From Harmothoe impar (taxonomy: Eukaryota > Annelida > Polychaeta > Phyllodocida > Polynoidae): DNA of 64,000 bases. The notes below the pieces were generated by a model, which did no database searches, had not been told where the DNA came from, and worked only from the letters and a program-made list of their open reading frames with translations. The stretch covers positions 60,737,773 through 60,801,772 of the forward strand of contig OX381707.1 in assembly GCA_947462335.1 (NCBI GenBank), written 5' to 3'. A program made the position numbers and the translations under genes. This document shows, in pieces, positions 25,345-39,814 of this stretch; position 1 is the first letter of the stretch, and each line of letters starts with the position of its first letter.

Positions 25345-26190
25345 CTACATACTTTGCTAATAACTATAGTTCATCCCTGGTGTGATGGCAAGCTTTTCAG
25401 TTTTGCTAATAACTATAGTTCATCTGCATTGCGATGGCACATTACATAACTTTTTCAATTTTGAGGATTGGGAGTTACCATTAAATCTGCAGAAATAGAC
25501 CACCTACTTTGCTAGTAACTATAGTTCATCCCTGGTGTGATGGCAAGTTCTTTTGATTTTTGAAAAGTGGACCACAGACTTTGCTGATAACTATAGTTCA
25601 TCCCTGGTGTGATGGCATGTTGAATAACTTTTGCAATTTTGAGTATTGGGCGTTACCATCAAATTTGAGGAAATATACCACATACTTTGCTAATATCTAT
25701 AGTTTGTCCCTGGTGTAATGGCATGTCAGATAACATTTTCAAATTTGAGTATTGGGAGTTACCATTGAATATAAGGAAAATGGATCACATACTTTGCTAA
25801 CAGTTCATACCTACAGTTCATACCTAGTGTTATGACAACTTTTTCGGTTTTGAGAATTTGGAATAACCATTAAATTTGAGGAAAGTGGACTGCATACTTT
25901 GATGATAACTATAGATCATCCCTGGTGTAATGGCAAGTTTTTTCGATTTTGAGCATTAGGAGTTATCATTAACTTCAAGGAAATAGAGCATATATACTTT
26001 GCTTATAACTATTGTTCATCCCTGGTGTGATGGTAAGTTTTTTGATTATAAGTATTGGGAGTTACCATTAAACGTGAGGAAAGTAGACCACATACTTTGC
26101 TGATAACTATAGTACATTCCTGGTATGCTGGCATGTTAAATAACCTTTTTTTAAATTTTGAGTACTGGGACCTATCATTAAATTTGATAG
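25345..26190. repeat. About 107-bp tandem repeat array
   Basis: About eight or nine diverged units. Each carries TACTTTGCTRATAACTATAG, TTCATCCCTGGTGTGATGGC and GAGTATTGGGAGTTACCATT. The spacing of the ACTATAG motif is mostly 98-108 bases, with one shorter interval near the start and one near 25580. No ORF spans it. Confidence 0.85.
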
Positions 26191-29100
26191 CTCTCTAAAT
26201 ACAGCATAGTGCTTTCAGTAGACAGAGGTGCAATCATGTATCATGCCTCTTTGGTCATAGCCCTTCAGGACAACACAACACTTCAGCTGTTTCTCCTTTA
26301 ATGAACATTTAACTTAGGAATCTGCAGTGCAAGTGTATGATCATTTCTTCTTTGCAAATTCTGCTTTACTAATTGGCTACTTTTTTACTGCAATTACTCC
26401 ACTTGTATATACATTGCACTTCCTTCCTCCAACCAATTTTTCCCTCCGACTTCCCGCAGGACCTCCACATTTGTTTACAAATGGTGTGTGCCCTTACGTC
26501 CCTTTTGTTTTAGGTTATTTTTCAATAAAGTTGTTTTTTGTTGCAATTATTTTGTACTCATCATAGGATATAATGCACTTAGAGCTTATTTACCATTTTC
26601 AGTGATACATTTCAACTCATGTTTACGGAGCGATTCTGACAAAACCATACTAGGTACATGCCCTAAACGTGTAAAACACAAACACCGATGGCACAATCAA
26701 ATCCTCTTGTAGGATAGGAACATCCCCCAGGGGCCTGCTTTTGTAGGCAGATTTGATAGCAACACAGGTTGGTAAAGCAGATCTGCTTTAGCACGTGCTC
26801 TCTAATCTTGTCCTTAAAAATCCAATCCAGCACGGTCTCTGGACGATGTGCTAATCCTGTGTGTCTTTTTCTGTCGTCCAGTGTATCTAATCCCTACTCA
26901 ATTGTACCCTGGGCCTACCTCATGGTCTTTATCCCTCCTCTAGGGTCCCATACCCCTCCCAGTGGGAGGTTTATCTTAAGCAACAAAATATTATATTGGG
27001 CCATTTGGATCTGCTACAGCAGATCTGCTATGGCAAAAACGATCTGCTAGAGAAAAGGCAATAGAGCTGTTCCTTAACTTGTCAATGTCGATCAGAGGCT
27101 CTATTTGTGTTAACTCAATTTAGAGTTGACCTTGCGTTTATGGAGCACACAACTATTATATGATTCAGAGATGCCACTTTTTCTACTTTAAAGGGATTCC
27201 TACTATTTTGCTTGAGTTTCTGCATAAGATCGTATCGATTTCCAACACAAAATTGACCAAAATATTAAGATTTCCTACTTTTTGTTGACCAGAGAGTGGC
27301 ATCTCACAGTTGCCCTTCACACAGTTGGGGATGAGAGCAGCCAAGTGACGATTGTAATGTAGCCTTACACGGTACATCTAGCATTATCTGTGGGTGTCGG
27401 ATCCTGCAATGCTTCTTATCTGATGATACATAGGCATGCACACACTGCTATCCTCTGATGGAAAACTCGTAATGGACTGACAGCCGAGATTTGTCCCACA
27501 CGGAATACTATGTCTTCCCATTTCCTTCTCTGGTTCCCTAGTGCGGCGGTGTCTTACTGGATTTGTACATCTACAGAATCTGCATCCTCCCCCTCCCATC
27601 TCCTGGGAGTGAGATAGTGGGCCCTGGAGAAAATCCTTGTTAAAGTACCGTTACTGGAGTGAAGCCTTGCCTGTTACACTTACAAGGCATATATGCCACT
27701 TTCAGGTATTGCCCTAGTTTCTAATCTACCGAGTGGTAAGCTCAGGTTTTGGTGTATACAGGTAATGGAGACCTAAAGTGAGTCTCATGAATGGTTGCTC
27801 AGCTAGAACTTCAAGAATAATTAAATATTTGTGTATTTGGGATTGAGATAATACTGTTATCATGATACATCTTTCCGACAGATTATACAAATTTAATTAG
27901 TAAAATGTCATATTTCCAACATTTGTATAGAGTGTACAAAATACAAATCTAGACGGGTACATTCATTCAAGTTGTTATACAAATATTTTAAAAGAATGTG
28001 TTGACAATTGTTTAATTAATGTGTTGAGAGAAAAGAGGGTCAGTTGCTTCTTTCTCTCTTGACTACTAAGAGGCAGAGGCCTGGATCAAAGACATCAAGA
28101 AGGCTGCCTAAGTGCTAATGACATTTACAGATGCAGCCCTATACACCTCTGCCCAGTCTGATTACAATCGACATGCCCTGAACCTCAAACAAACGACACC
28201 CAACACTTACACCGAAGGGTTTATAATGATCTGAGGAAAGCCCCCAGGGCCCTGTAAAAAGCTGACATATTGCTTTATGTAGTTTACTGTCTAGCTCCTC
28301 CTGGCTTTGCTGCCACGTGGGCTGGGATGTGGAGAGAAATCTCCCAAGCCTCCCACACCAGTTGAGAGGAGATAGGGGAGTAAGGGGTAACCTTTCACCA
28401 GTGTCGATGCCTTTCCGTTTCTCTGCCCCATACAGCAGGCTCCTAACGAGCTATCTGATATACGAAAGGAGGGAGAAGACGTTCATAAATCCTGGCCACT
28501 TAGTGTGGTGTCTACACCCACCTGGACTAAATACTAGCTCCGTGTAGCCTCCCGGGGTGGTTCCCTCAGGAGTAGAGTACTAGTGCCTTGCAAAGTCCAT
28601 ATACCCATGGTACCATGGTACCATCTCACATAGAGAGGGCCGGGGAGAGGGCAAAGATGTTGCTATAACTCTGTTAGTCAGGGTCACCGTTTGTCTCCCA
28701 GATGACTTATAGTGAAGGGGAGTCGAGTGAGTTTGACTCTTATTTGCTTGAGAGTCAACCAACTGCAGCTGACCCACCAATGTAGGGGAGTGTCAAACTA
28801 ACAGCGTCATAGTGCTTATATGAGTGGTATGCTGGTTAAGGTGAAGCTGTAATTATGTCAATCTGAAGTAGGGTCAAGAGGTGATTTCATGTCTACCAAT
28901 TCTCCTTCTACCGATGACAGCTGTGACCAGGGCCAAGGGAAATGATAGATAAATCTCACTATCTAGGGGGTTTGTCTACTTATTCAGTCGTTCAAGTCGC
29001 AAGACAGTGATATGCATTTGCAGGCAGAATGTGACACACGGGATGCACCCGACTTGTATGAGTGAAGAATGATACAAGGTATCTTGCTGAGTGGGTTGCT

Positions 29101-29588
29101 GTATTTGATACACTGACATGGCTCTCCTATATAAAAGGTTTGAAAAGCAACTATTCTCTTTCTGTTATGTGATGTCATTGGGCGTGACATTGCAGGCCAT
29201 TGCATACAGAGAAGGTTGAGGTTGAGGTTTGAATTGTTTTTATTGAAAAACATCTCCTTTAGGGAGTATTAATAGGTTTACAATTCATATCAGGTACAAA
29301 AATATACAGTATCTTTAGTGCAATTCAAAAGTCAATTCATGTCCATATGGACAGTATGAGTGTCTTCATTCATGAGGCAAAACTAGGGTCTATCAACCAT
29401 GTTTTGTATTTGTCCAGAAGAGTTTTAGTATAAGGACATGTCAGTGCAAGGATATGTGTGTTTTTAGGAAGGAGGGAGGGTACTTCTTTTGACAAACAAC
29501 TTTATGTCCTATCCAAGTAAGCGAACACTGTTTATGTATGATATGTTGAGGCTTGTATCTCCACTATCCCATCTATGGGCGGGGTACA
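26191..29588. other. Non-coding region
   Basis: No exon with protein-like features or RNA gene seen. The end next to the LINE (about 29215-29240) has short GAGGTT repeats that could be a LINE 3' tail. Confidence 0.45.
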
Positions 29589-32453
29589 TTATTCTCTCGG
29601 TATCCAGGTAGACCACCTTGATTTACATTTTCGTCTGGTGTCACCCGTCAAGGTACGTTTGAAACCAGATAGCGTATCTGCATGGTTTTGAGTGTCTTCT
29701 AGTTCATCCCACAGTGCCTTTCCCCTGAACACAGGGCTTTTTAGATAGATGTTTGTTTTGGGATTTTGGATCTTCAGTATCACTTTGTTGAAATTCCTCA
29801 ATCTCCTAGGAGCAGGTACAACTAATTCCTCCTTTTTTGATCTTTTGAACATCAAGCATAATAGATGTTCCTTTCTCCGATCCTCCATGTAAAATGACCC
29901 ACACAGGGTTAGTAGTTTGTTAACTCTGATGTCCCTTGTATCCCATATTTCTTGCATGATGCGTAAACCATAATTATGCAGGCTTTGCAATTTTCTTGGG
30001 ACCCATGCTGGACCCCCGTCCAGGAGAAAGTCTGAATAGCCCATAATTAGCAATACCATGGTGTTGTAGATTTCAAGTGATAATTCACTGTCCATGCATG
30101 GCCTGATGTGTTTCAATTGCACATCAACGATGATTCCAAGGTAGTTGTATGATTTGACCGTTTTTAAGGCCTTACCATCTAGCTCTATACGAAATGGCTC
30201 CAGATCTGGCAGGTTTCTGTTAGAATGATTCCACATAAGGACAGTCTTATCCGCATTCATTGTAAGTTAATTTGTCTTGCACCAATTCCCTACTTTGGTA
30301 AGATCCGATTGGAGCAATCGTATGATTGATTCTGGGTCTTTACCGGTGGCTGTCAGTGCCAAATCATCGGCGTACATAAAAACATGACAGTTGTCAACCA
30401 CGCTGAAAATTTCGTCGACATAAAGGATAAACAATAACGGTCCGATTACCGACCCTTGCGGCACTCCGAATAGGCTGCATTGAGATCTGTCTCCCAAGAA
30501 ACTAATGAACCAGGTCAAGGCCTTTTTGGACAGGCCTAAGTCCTTTAGCTTTTTCAATAGGATTTCATGTGACTCAGTGTCAAAGGCCTTACGCAAGTCC
30601 AGATACACCCTGGCCGCCAACTTGTGTTTATTTCTCGCCTCGTAGAGCACGGTGGTTAAGGCCATGATTGCATCCGCCATTGATCTTTCTGGGAGAAACC
30701 CAAACTGACTATTCGATATTAGACTGTTCTCCACGATGAATTGGAGTAGTTGACCATGCATGATTCTTTCACTCAGTTTCGAGAAGACATTTAGGAGACT
30801 TACTGGTCTCCAATTTCCTATCTGTGATTCATCACCCCCTTTTGGTAGGGGTACCACGGTGGCATGTTTCCATACTCCCGGGACCTTCGAAAACTTAATA
30901 GTCCTATTTACTATTTGTTGCAGCATTTCATGCTTAGCGACAAGGAAGTTCTTTATTACACATGTTTGGATATTTTCAATGCCAGAAGTCTTGTCATTCT
31001 TTATCATTGCACACAGTTTTCTGCTTTCATTCATGCTTATTGATCTAGAGTCATGCCGGTCCAGAAAACCATCTTCATTTAATAAACCATCGATTGTAAT
31101 TGGTGGTTGAACAACTGGGAACTCCGCGGCTAATTTTGGTCCTATGCTACAGTAGAAGTCATTCACATAGGCAGGAAGGTCACCAGGAGGAATTAACTGG
31201 CCATCTTGGTCCGTGATAGCCATGTTGGTCTGGGCATCATCTCCTTTCCAGATTCTGTTTATTTCTTTCCAGGACCTTTTTGGGTCCTGATTATACCGTC
31301 TCAGTTTCTCAACTACAGTCCTCTTAGTGCACTTTCTAATTTCCAGGTCTATTTCCTTTGACACAGATCAGGCCCTTAAAAGAGCAGTATTTAGCTCCCC
31401 TTTGGCTACCATCCTTGAGCGTTTTAGAATTTTGCGTTTCGTCTTAACCAAGGTCACCACCGACTTACTGTATTCTCTATCGTCAAACATTTTCACAGCG
31501 AATTCTCTGACTGGATGTGTTTCATCCAGGTAGTGACTTACAACTTCCACAAAGTAATTATAGGCATCTTCTGGATCAACAGTTGGGGATAGGAGCTTCC
31601 CCCAGTCCCCCTCTCTCGAGCAGCCTTGGCATTTTGTTGGTTGTAGACTTTGTAGCTTCTTCTCAGTGATCACCTTCCTCTTGTGATGTCTGACCACATA
31701 CATGGGAATATGGTCACTCAGCGTGTCAATAAGTAGGCCCTTATACATGACTTTACTACTATTAGTATAGACATGATCTAATGTCGAGTTTCCAAACTCG
31801 TGGAAGTGAGTAGACCCAGTGTGTAGCAAGCGTAGCTTCCTCTTCCTGAGAAAGCCAGTCAAGTATTTAAACTTAGTGCTATTTCGTGTTTGGGCATCAA
31901 CGTTTAGATCCCCTACGACCCAGATTTCTTTGCGACCCACTCTCGGGTCACCAAGTATTTCTTTGAGTCCTTTATAACACCCCTTCGGCCTCCTCCTTGG
32001 TGGTCTGTAAGCATTCACAATAAGCATAAAACGATGATTGGGAACTGTCACAGTAAAGCAAGAACATTCCAAATCCTTGCTCAAGGAATTGAGGTCCTCA
32101 AAAATAGTCACATGGGGACTATATTCCCGTCTTATGTAAGTAATCAGCCCTCCTCCAGTGTTTCCCAGTTCAACTGGCCTACCTTGCCTGATGAAGTTAT
32201 AGCCGGGCAGATGTAGGTTCGAGTTCAAGTATGTTTTATTTAACCAGCTCTCCGTAATGCATATGAAGTCTAGCTCCTTCAAGAGGTGGCCGTGTTTTTT
32301 ATGCTTGTTGTACCAACTTCTAACGTTTACATTAAGTATTTTCATACCCCGGGATCCTCTCAGGTTTTCAAAATTTATGTAGGCCATAGCGGTTTGTTTC
32401 CATACCCTCTCTCCTCCAATACACACACTGCTCGAGTCCATCGACTTATACAA
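29589..32453 (-). pseudogene. LINE ORF2: endonuclease plus reverse transcriptase, two in-frame stops
   Basis: One continuous frame of about 955 codons is broken only by TGA at 31370-31368 and TAA at 30269-30267. The N-terminal apurinic-like endonuclease has CITESWLN, the VVGDLNVD motif, STLDHVYTN and SDHIP. The reverse transcriptase has NWRPVSLLNVFSKLSERI, GFLPERSM, VYLDLRKAFDT, GVPQGSVIGPLLFILYVDE and the catalytic YADD. The thumb follows the second stop. Such proteins nick target DNA and prime reverse transcription. The clade looks Jockey/CR1/L2-like but I cannot fix it. The intact frame with point nonsense changes indicates a young dead copy, or readthrough. Confidence 0.85.
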
Positions 32454-35400
32454 AATGCCAATATTTTGTTGGCCAGATCTGGCATATTTGCCAAATAAAT
32501 TCTGTGGCTCTATGCTGTAACATAGAAGTGGCTGTATCTACATGTAAAAGAGGTTAGTGCATGTTTCATAAACCGCATTGCGATACCTAAAGAGAGGCAT
32601 AGAAGAAAATACAGCAAAGGAAAGCAAGCCAGTGTCCCGCATGTGTGGTGAAAAGAACTGAACGGATACGTCAGGCCTATATGTGGACAGATGAGGAGAA
32701 AGGGCATTCCGAGGTGAAATGTATATTTTGAAATTGAAGTCATAAGCTTTCAAAAGAGGTATCATAGATGGAGATATCCTTTCTAGTTTTTGAGAAATTG
32801 CAACACGTTTTAAGAAGAATGCCTTATTTAGGTCTCATATTTTCTCCTCAGCTGCCCACATATATGGAGTGTGTTGCAGCAAATTAAAGCCGTTGCTCTG
32901 ATTTCAACTCTTTTTGGGGGTCGGGATAATTTTACAGACTTTCTGGGTGCCTGAGATGTAAAGTAAGTTTATATGCCTCCTCAGTGAGCCACATTCCCTT
33001 CATGAGGGATCACATTCTCCCCTCCTTCATAAGGTTTCCCATACACGTAGCTAATTTTTGACAAAAATGTACATGTACTCATACTATCATTTAAAAGCAT
33101 TTTGTTCAAGGAATTCAAAATTGACTTGTATATCATTTTACAGGCACATGATAGATACCATCAGTGATATGGGTTTTGGTTTATGGGGAATTGACGATTA
33201 CGTGACATCCAGGGAGCACCACTTGATTATACATGTATGAGGGGAAATTGTAAGGATTTACCTACTGTTTCTCCCTCAATCGTATTCATCCGCCATATCT
33301 AACATACGAGATCTAGACTAGGATCTGTTCAATTCATATACTGCTGTAGGAAAAACCTAAGGCCAAAAAAGGGTGTGTTTCAGGCAACATAGTCCGAAAA
33401 TATAGGGCAGGCAGGTCGGATATCTCTTACATCTTTACATCTTGAGAGCACAGTTAATGAGTTGCGAATTTTTTTATATATTTTTTTATTTAACCGTTCA
33501 TAATATACATAGTGACATTAAGATCTTCCCGGTTAATTTCCGCGGGGGTAATCCATCCAGTGAAAGTGTTGCATGATTTATCCTACGTTTGAACAATATT
33601 AGTTGACCTTCAGGTTCCACCCACTTTTTGCTGTATAGTACAGGCTAGTAACTTAACTATTTTACAATAACAGGCGAGTATATACAATGGATGAAGTGGT
33701 ACAAAGAATAATAAAATTGACCTCATGTCTTATCATACGGTACAATACCAGGGGGTTACACGTAGGGGGGGATGGGTCACAGCATTTTTGGATTACCATA
33801 TCGACTCACGACAAAATGAATATCAAGAAAATGTTGGATATTCCTCCGATCAAGTCATTTCCTGAAGGCAGACTATCATTCAGGCCACTGAGGTCAGTGG
33901 GAACTTGTAATTCTTCACCACCTTTCTAAAAGATAACGAAAAATAAGAATTCACTAAAAGAAAATGCTAAGGTCGGCCCTTTTTGGAATCTAGGGTTGGG
34001 TTGCCTGAAGCACACCTTTTTTTTAGATTTGGCATAATCTTAGTTCAGGACTGCTTGTTGCAGCGATCACTGCATGAATGTTTGCATTTAAGGTGGGTCG
34101 AGGGCTTTGCAGAATGGACTACTGCGTAGCTTTCTGCGCATATGGCTTAAATATATCGGAATAATGGCTTTTTTAGTAAGGGTGTGCGCAGAATGGTTTT
34201 CTTCACCCAAAAGGTTTTTGGACGATTTTGAGCAAAATTGGGCATTTTAGAGCATTCTTTTATTTTTATATAATGATTATATGTATTTTTGGCATATTTT
34301 AACATTCTTCAGGAACTTTCATTTAATAAGTAATAAATGGCATTTTAAAGAGCAGTAAAGTGAATAAATTGCTGAAATATACCCAAAGCAACATGAAGAG
34401 ATTTTATATGCAGGTTGTTGGAAATTTACCCATAGTGCAATGCTTCAAAAATTTGATTTAGTCCATATTTGCATTACTTTTTTATTTCAAAGGCCAAAAA
34501 CACTCAAACTATGAGTGGCAAGCCATATCAAAATTACTGATGACTTTTACTACTATTTTTCCTTTATCATGTAAATAAATAATGACAACTAATTCCTACT
34601 CTTATCCAAAATTTAACCATTTTTCCAAAAATACCAAGTCATAACATTATAAAATTATTTTTACAATAAAGGTGAATAACCATGTGTTGATCATGTAAGA
34701 TTTCGAAACTCTATGGTTATTGGTTGATAGAAATAAAATCAGACAAATTTCCGTTTTTTTAGTGTAGAATTAAATTACTTTTATTTGTTTAAATTCCATA
34801 TTTTAGAAGTAGCACGGCAACTCCTGCTTTTCTTTTCATTTTCATCAAATGATTTAGAGTACCCACAGAAAAGACATTGTGGAAATCTGATGATTGATTC
34901 CATGGGATCGACCCACCTTCAGCAAATGTAAGATGCCGTAAAGTTTGTCAATACCCAAGGGCCTCCTGCTCTATTGCATGCAATACATTATCGGGTAAGA
35001 CTCATTGCCAAAGTATTGCAATTTGGATAGTGTCCAATATCAAAAGAATAAATTCTTTACATTTTCCCTGCAATGACCTGAAATCTTTTCTGATAGACAT
35101 ACTGGTAAATTGAGCATTTCAATAGACCATTGTGTCCAAATCGCAACAAATCTGTCAAAAAACAATGGTGTTCTGTATAGCTGCCAATAAATCGTAAAAT
35201 CGGCAAAGGTAATGCTGAACACCCTTGCTGTTTGCCACATTTCAGCAACAACCTGACATTGCTATTGTACGAAATCACAGAGCTTTCAATCCCTTAAATC
35301 ATACTGTGGAGTTTGGCCATTACCTATAATGCCGCTGTTCAACACTGATGCTATGATTAACAGTATTATGTAATATGGACCCCTGGGGATGACATTATGC

Positions 35401-37305
35401 CAAGACCCGCATTCCTGTTGATTAAAGCCAGGGTTTATGGGCCGATGTTTGTGGAGGTATGATCAGCAGTAAATAGAATATCCACATTGGAATTAATATG
35501 TGAGTCGGCAAGGTTCGATTAGAACTAATAAGTTCTCTATGATACTTTGTTAGATGTCAGAACTCGTTAATATACATATAGATGATCTGATGATGGATCA
35601 TGTTATTTTGTACTAGGCCTATATGTGCGGTAAAGCTTGTTTACTCTCCAGCTAGCCACCCTTTCTCCTATTATGCCCTGGCACAATGGGCTCTAGAACA
35701 TTGAATGAGATAATTGCTTGATATTTGATTTTTTACGGGTGGCAACGGGACCCATGGCCACCTATGAGAGATCCTATCCGTGCTTATTTAGCCAGAGCCA
35801 GCGAAATCAATGCCTATAGTCACACAACAGGCACGTTTTCCCCCAATGTACTCATAGCTCCGTCCCGATATTCAAAGCTGTGCCCTTGAACCCGACCATC
35901 TCATCTCTAGAATTTCCTGTAATCCTAAAAAGAAACTAACCTGCAATACCAGCTAGCGTATGATAATGCAAGGTAAAAAGGTCCAGGCACTGCCATGGGA
36001 ACGTCTATATACTTGCAAGTAAAGTTGGTATTAGGGTAGCGTCATTATTGAAGGATGGTGAGCCATGCTAATTGCTAATTGGGGGTAAGCCAATCAGCTA
36101 CACAGACACCTTAACTATAGCCATTTTGGACATAGTCAGCCTTTTTAGCTACCCGCTAATTTACCTATCCACCTCCCAAATGAAGCAGTGGTAATTACCT
36201 ATCACTGCATATCGAGCATTAGCAGATGGCATTTTTTTTCAGCAGAACCTTCTGATGTGTCGCACATTGCAGCTTCACGGAATATGAGTACTTTCCACAT
36301 GTTTAATATGAGTCTCTGGTCCTTAATTGTGCTAATGGCAGAGACAGATAGGGAATGTGTCAAGGTGTAAGGAGGTAATGAGAGGGAGCTTGGAGGTATG
36401 AAGACACGGAGACTTAAATGGGATACTACGTGAGAATGCAATTTTACCTAAAGATGGAGCATGATTGACATTCACAGGAGGCTTGCTTCCGTGTCAGATG
36501 AACACCATACGTGTTAATGTAATGAGATAAGTACATAAGGAGTATTTCCAGCACTAACACCCCTAATATGGAAGTCATTGACCTAGCCATATTAATACTG
36601 CAGCTTTCCACAGAAAGTGCAGCTATATACATTGAAAATGACAGAGGTGTGTCCTAATGACATGACATTTGTTAAGAACGGTGTATGGACTCCTCACAAG
36701 ACTTAGTCCTAAGTTGGGGATATATCCATACTGTAATAATATACTAAAATATCAGTGTGGGTTATCGTCATAATTTCTATGATAACTTAGGAAATGCTTC
36801 TGAGAATGTCATCAAGGTGGAGTTGGTGAGTTTATAAAGGTTCTGAACATCTTCACAGGGTCCCGCCACTAGTTTCTCAGAATTATCCTTAAGATTCGCC
36901 GCATACTTCAAGGAGAAAATCTATTGCTATGTGTTTCCCGTTGAGGTTCCTGTAGTTTGTCAAATTTGACCAAAGTGGGCAATTACATTATGAATAAGGG
37001 TCCCAGTGTTAAACATTTGGAGGCATGTTTATTCCCAGCGCTGCAGTTTTTTTCAAAACTTGGCGCCTAAACATGACGGTACGGTAAGCTGGCAACTGGC
37101 ACCAACAAAAGTTATTTTGTCCTTCGCTGCCACATAAATATTTCCACAGACCTATTGTACCCTTTGAATTTGAAATTGAGATGGTTGTGTAAGCCCCTAA
37201 AACATGAACCTGAAGGTGGGTAGACCCCATCGTCCAAAAGTAATTAAATTTCGTCAAGACTTTTTGTCATGAGGCTCACATTATATGGCATAAACTCCCC
37301 ACTTA
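32454..37305. other. Non-coding region
   Basis: No gene seen apart from the MITE noted at 33361-34033. The start may include LINE 5' untranslated sequence. Confidence 0.45.
33361..34033. mobile_element. Non-autonomous element related to the 24825 MITE
   Basis: The left end GGCCAAAAAAGGGTGTGTTT then CAGGCAAC is mirrored at the right end (GTTGCCTGAAGCACACCTTTTTTT...TTTGGC). The GGGCCGACC/GGTCGGCCC motif is shared with the copy at 24825. Confidence 0.55.
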
Positions 37306-37500
37306 CCGTACCGTCGCGTTTAAGCGCCGGGTATTGAATAAGTGCCGGTCTTGTATAAGCGCCAGGGGTATGAGGGTCTTGAAATTTCTCTTAAGCACTA
37401 AAACTGGATCTTGAATAAGCGCCTGTCTTGTATAAGGGCCGGGGGTAAACACCCCTCCAAAGTTATAAGCGCCGGGGCGCTTAAACACGATGGTACGGTA
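37306..37500. mobile_element. About 195-bp MITE with TACCGTACC ends
   Basis: The left end begins TACCGTACCGTCGCGTTTAA and continues GCGCC. The right end is its imperfect complement ending GATGGTACGGTA. The interior repeats AATAAGCGCC/TATAAGCGCC. A further GACGGTACGGTAAG fragment lies at about 37075. Confidence 0.7.
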
Positions 37501-39814
37501 TGTTGTTTTGGCTATTTCTGGCCCTTTTCAGGCTTATACCCTTACATAATAATTAGTTTTGCACCAATTTGTTCAAATTTTTGGCATATGTGAAAAAACA
37601 TCCTAATAATTCGGGAAATCTCCATTTTTTCGTGTTTTGGCCCAATATTTTCCGTTTTCTGGCCCTCCAAAGGCCCAAAAAACCCTAAAAATGTCAAAAA
37701 CGCTAAAAATGACATGTTTTACATGTCTCCAATGTGTACCGAGGCAGTAACAGCTTATTTCTAATATCATTTTCTATTATGTCTATGGTATAGTCAATTG
37801 ATTCATGAGGATTTCACTAGATATGTTCCGTATTTCTTTCTCCACAGTCATTTAAGTGTGTTTTGTCAGCAAAATATTCAAATGTCATTTCAGGTTGATA
37901 CCTCTATATAGTAAATAAAGAAGATCCACACAGTCTCTATTGTATCCCAGATTGTGAGGTAACTCTTGTGTCTTCTGCTGGAAAAAAGATATTTTGAAAA
38001 ATATTCAATAATCTTGCCTCCAGGAGCATATGTCTATTGGGATACATATTTCCGTCACGGAGTCACCCGGAATATCCGTCACGGAGTCACCAGCCACCCT
38101 GATGAAAATTTAAACATTCATAGAACTGTTAATACCCAATATATTTAAGTTATCTCTGGTTTTCCTGTGTCCTACCCACTCCCTTAATGTTCTAATGCAA
38201 AAATCCACCATTTTTATGCTCATTTATACAAGAAATTATTTTGGTCACGGAGTCACCCGGGTGACTCCGTGACGTAAAATAGGTTAATAGGGGTACTTTA
38301 GGCCTATACTGTGCAAATTTGATCTAACCAGATATCATGATGCTTCATATTTCTTAAAGTACACATGATCAGGACACTGGAGAGTGAATTTAACCAATAA
38401 TGGGACCATTTTGAGGAAACTAGGGTAAAATTGAGAGTATGTAGCTGAAATGTTCATATTTCTGATAAATGTTCAAAATTCATCGGGCTGTATCTCAAAA
38501 ACTATTACTCAGAGGATATTTATTCTTGGTATGCTTCAAGATATATGTTGGCCCAGCTTGTAAACAAAATTATTAGTTGCTGTGATGTATTTAAAACAAA
38601 ATGTTCATGATCATGGATTTTTCATCACAGAGTCACCTGAAAAAAGGACAATAAACTTCACGAGGCGATAAAAACTGGACCGCTAGGGTTAGAAATGTAT
38701 CAAAATGTATCACCGAGTTTGAGCCATATATTAAAGTACTATCAAATAGTGTAAAGAAAACAGGGGGGTCCCGAGCTAGTTTCTGAGATATCTGACTTTG
38801 ATCTACCATAGGATCATATAGTTTTAGCCACATGTATGCAAAAATAACATCCGAATGTAATTAAATTTCCCTATAGTTTTCTCAGAATAGTCTATAATGT
38901 CCTGCATCTAGGAACGATATTTAGAACATATATGGTCCCCTGCATATTTCAAAGGTTTTTGAAATTTAAAAAATAAAAAAATGCGATCGACAATCTTAAT
39001 ATGGTACAGGTATAGATTTCAGCAGGGTTACTTCCAGATTCCCAGTAGAGTAGGAGTGAAGCATTAGTGTGACTATACATGGGTAGCCAGGATTATTGCC
39101 GTGTCGCCGTGTCGGATTTTAGCTAAGGTGCCGTGTCACCGTGTCAATTTTTATCCTATACATTCTGGTCTATAATTTCGTGTCTTTTACTATATATATA
39201 GAAATATATAGACCCATCTGGGGTCTTGTGGGAGAACTACATGTCCATATGCACAGAAACCTGCGTACCGGGCTTATTTTGGATAGGTCTAGCCACCTTA
39301 AGGCACAGCACACTAATGTATTGTTGGTGTTTGCCAGCACAATGGTGATTTTTAGATGTGAGAGTCCCACTGTGTGGTTTTCAGAGTTATCCTGAAAGCA
39401 CATCTCCTGACTAATCTCTAGATATCCCTGTATATTTTGCCATAAATCCCTTCATGCGCAGTGGGACATAGTGTACTCTCCTTAAGTGGCCCTGTAGATA
39501 GATAAGCTGATGGATATGTATGTTGCCGTTTGCAAATACTGTGAAGGCACTACCACCAATATCAGCTGATGACATTCACCCCCCATTATCGTTCATAAAC
39601 AAATGGCTCGAGCTCTGTGGTGTTGTTCCTATTTCCGGAGAAGGCACTCCATGTCATGTTTACCAGGGAAAAATGGATGTCTGCCACCTCTTGATGAAAG
39701 GCTCTTATATATCCTTCCAAAAGCCTGATTGACGATTTATGATATCATAGTGTATTACAAGCCTTTGACCAAATAGCAGTAGGGGGTCGTCTGATATAAT
39801 AACCTATTGCATCG
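37501..39814. other. Non-coding region with CACGGAGTCACCC copies
   Basis: Contains two direct copies of GTCACGGAGTCACC near 38054-38092 and a perfect palindrome at 38244-38273. No gene seen. Confidence 0.5.
38244..38273. repeat. Perfect 30-bp palindrome
   Basis: Two head-to-head copies of GTCACGGAGTCACCC with no spacer. Direct copies of the same 13-15 bases occur 150-190 bp upstream. Confidence 0.9.
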
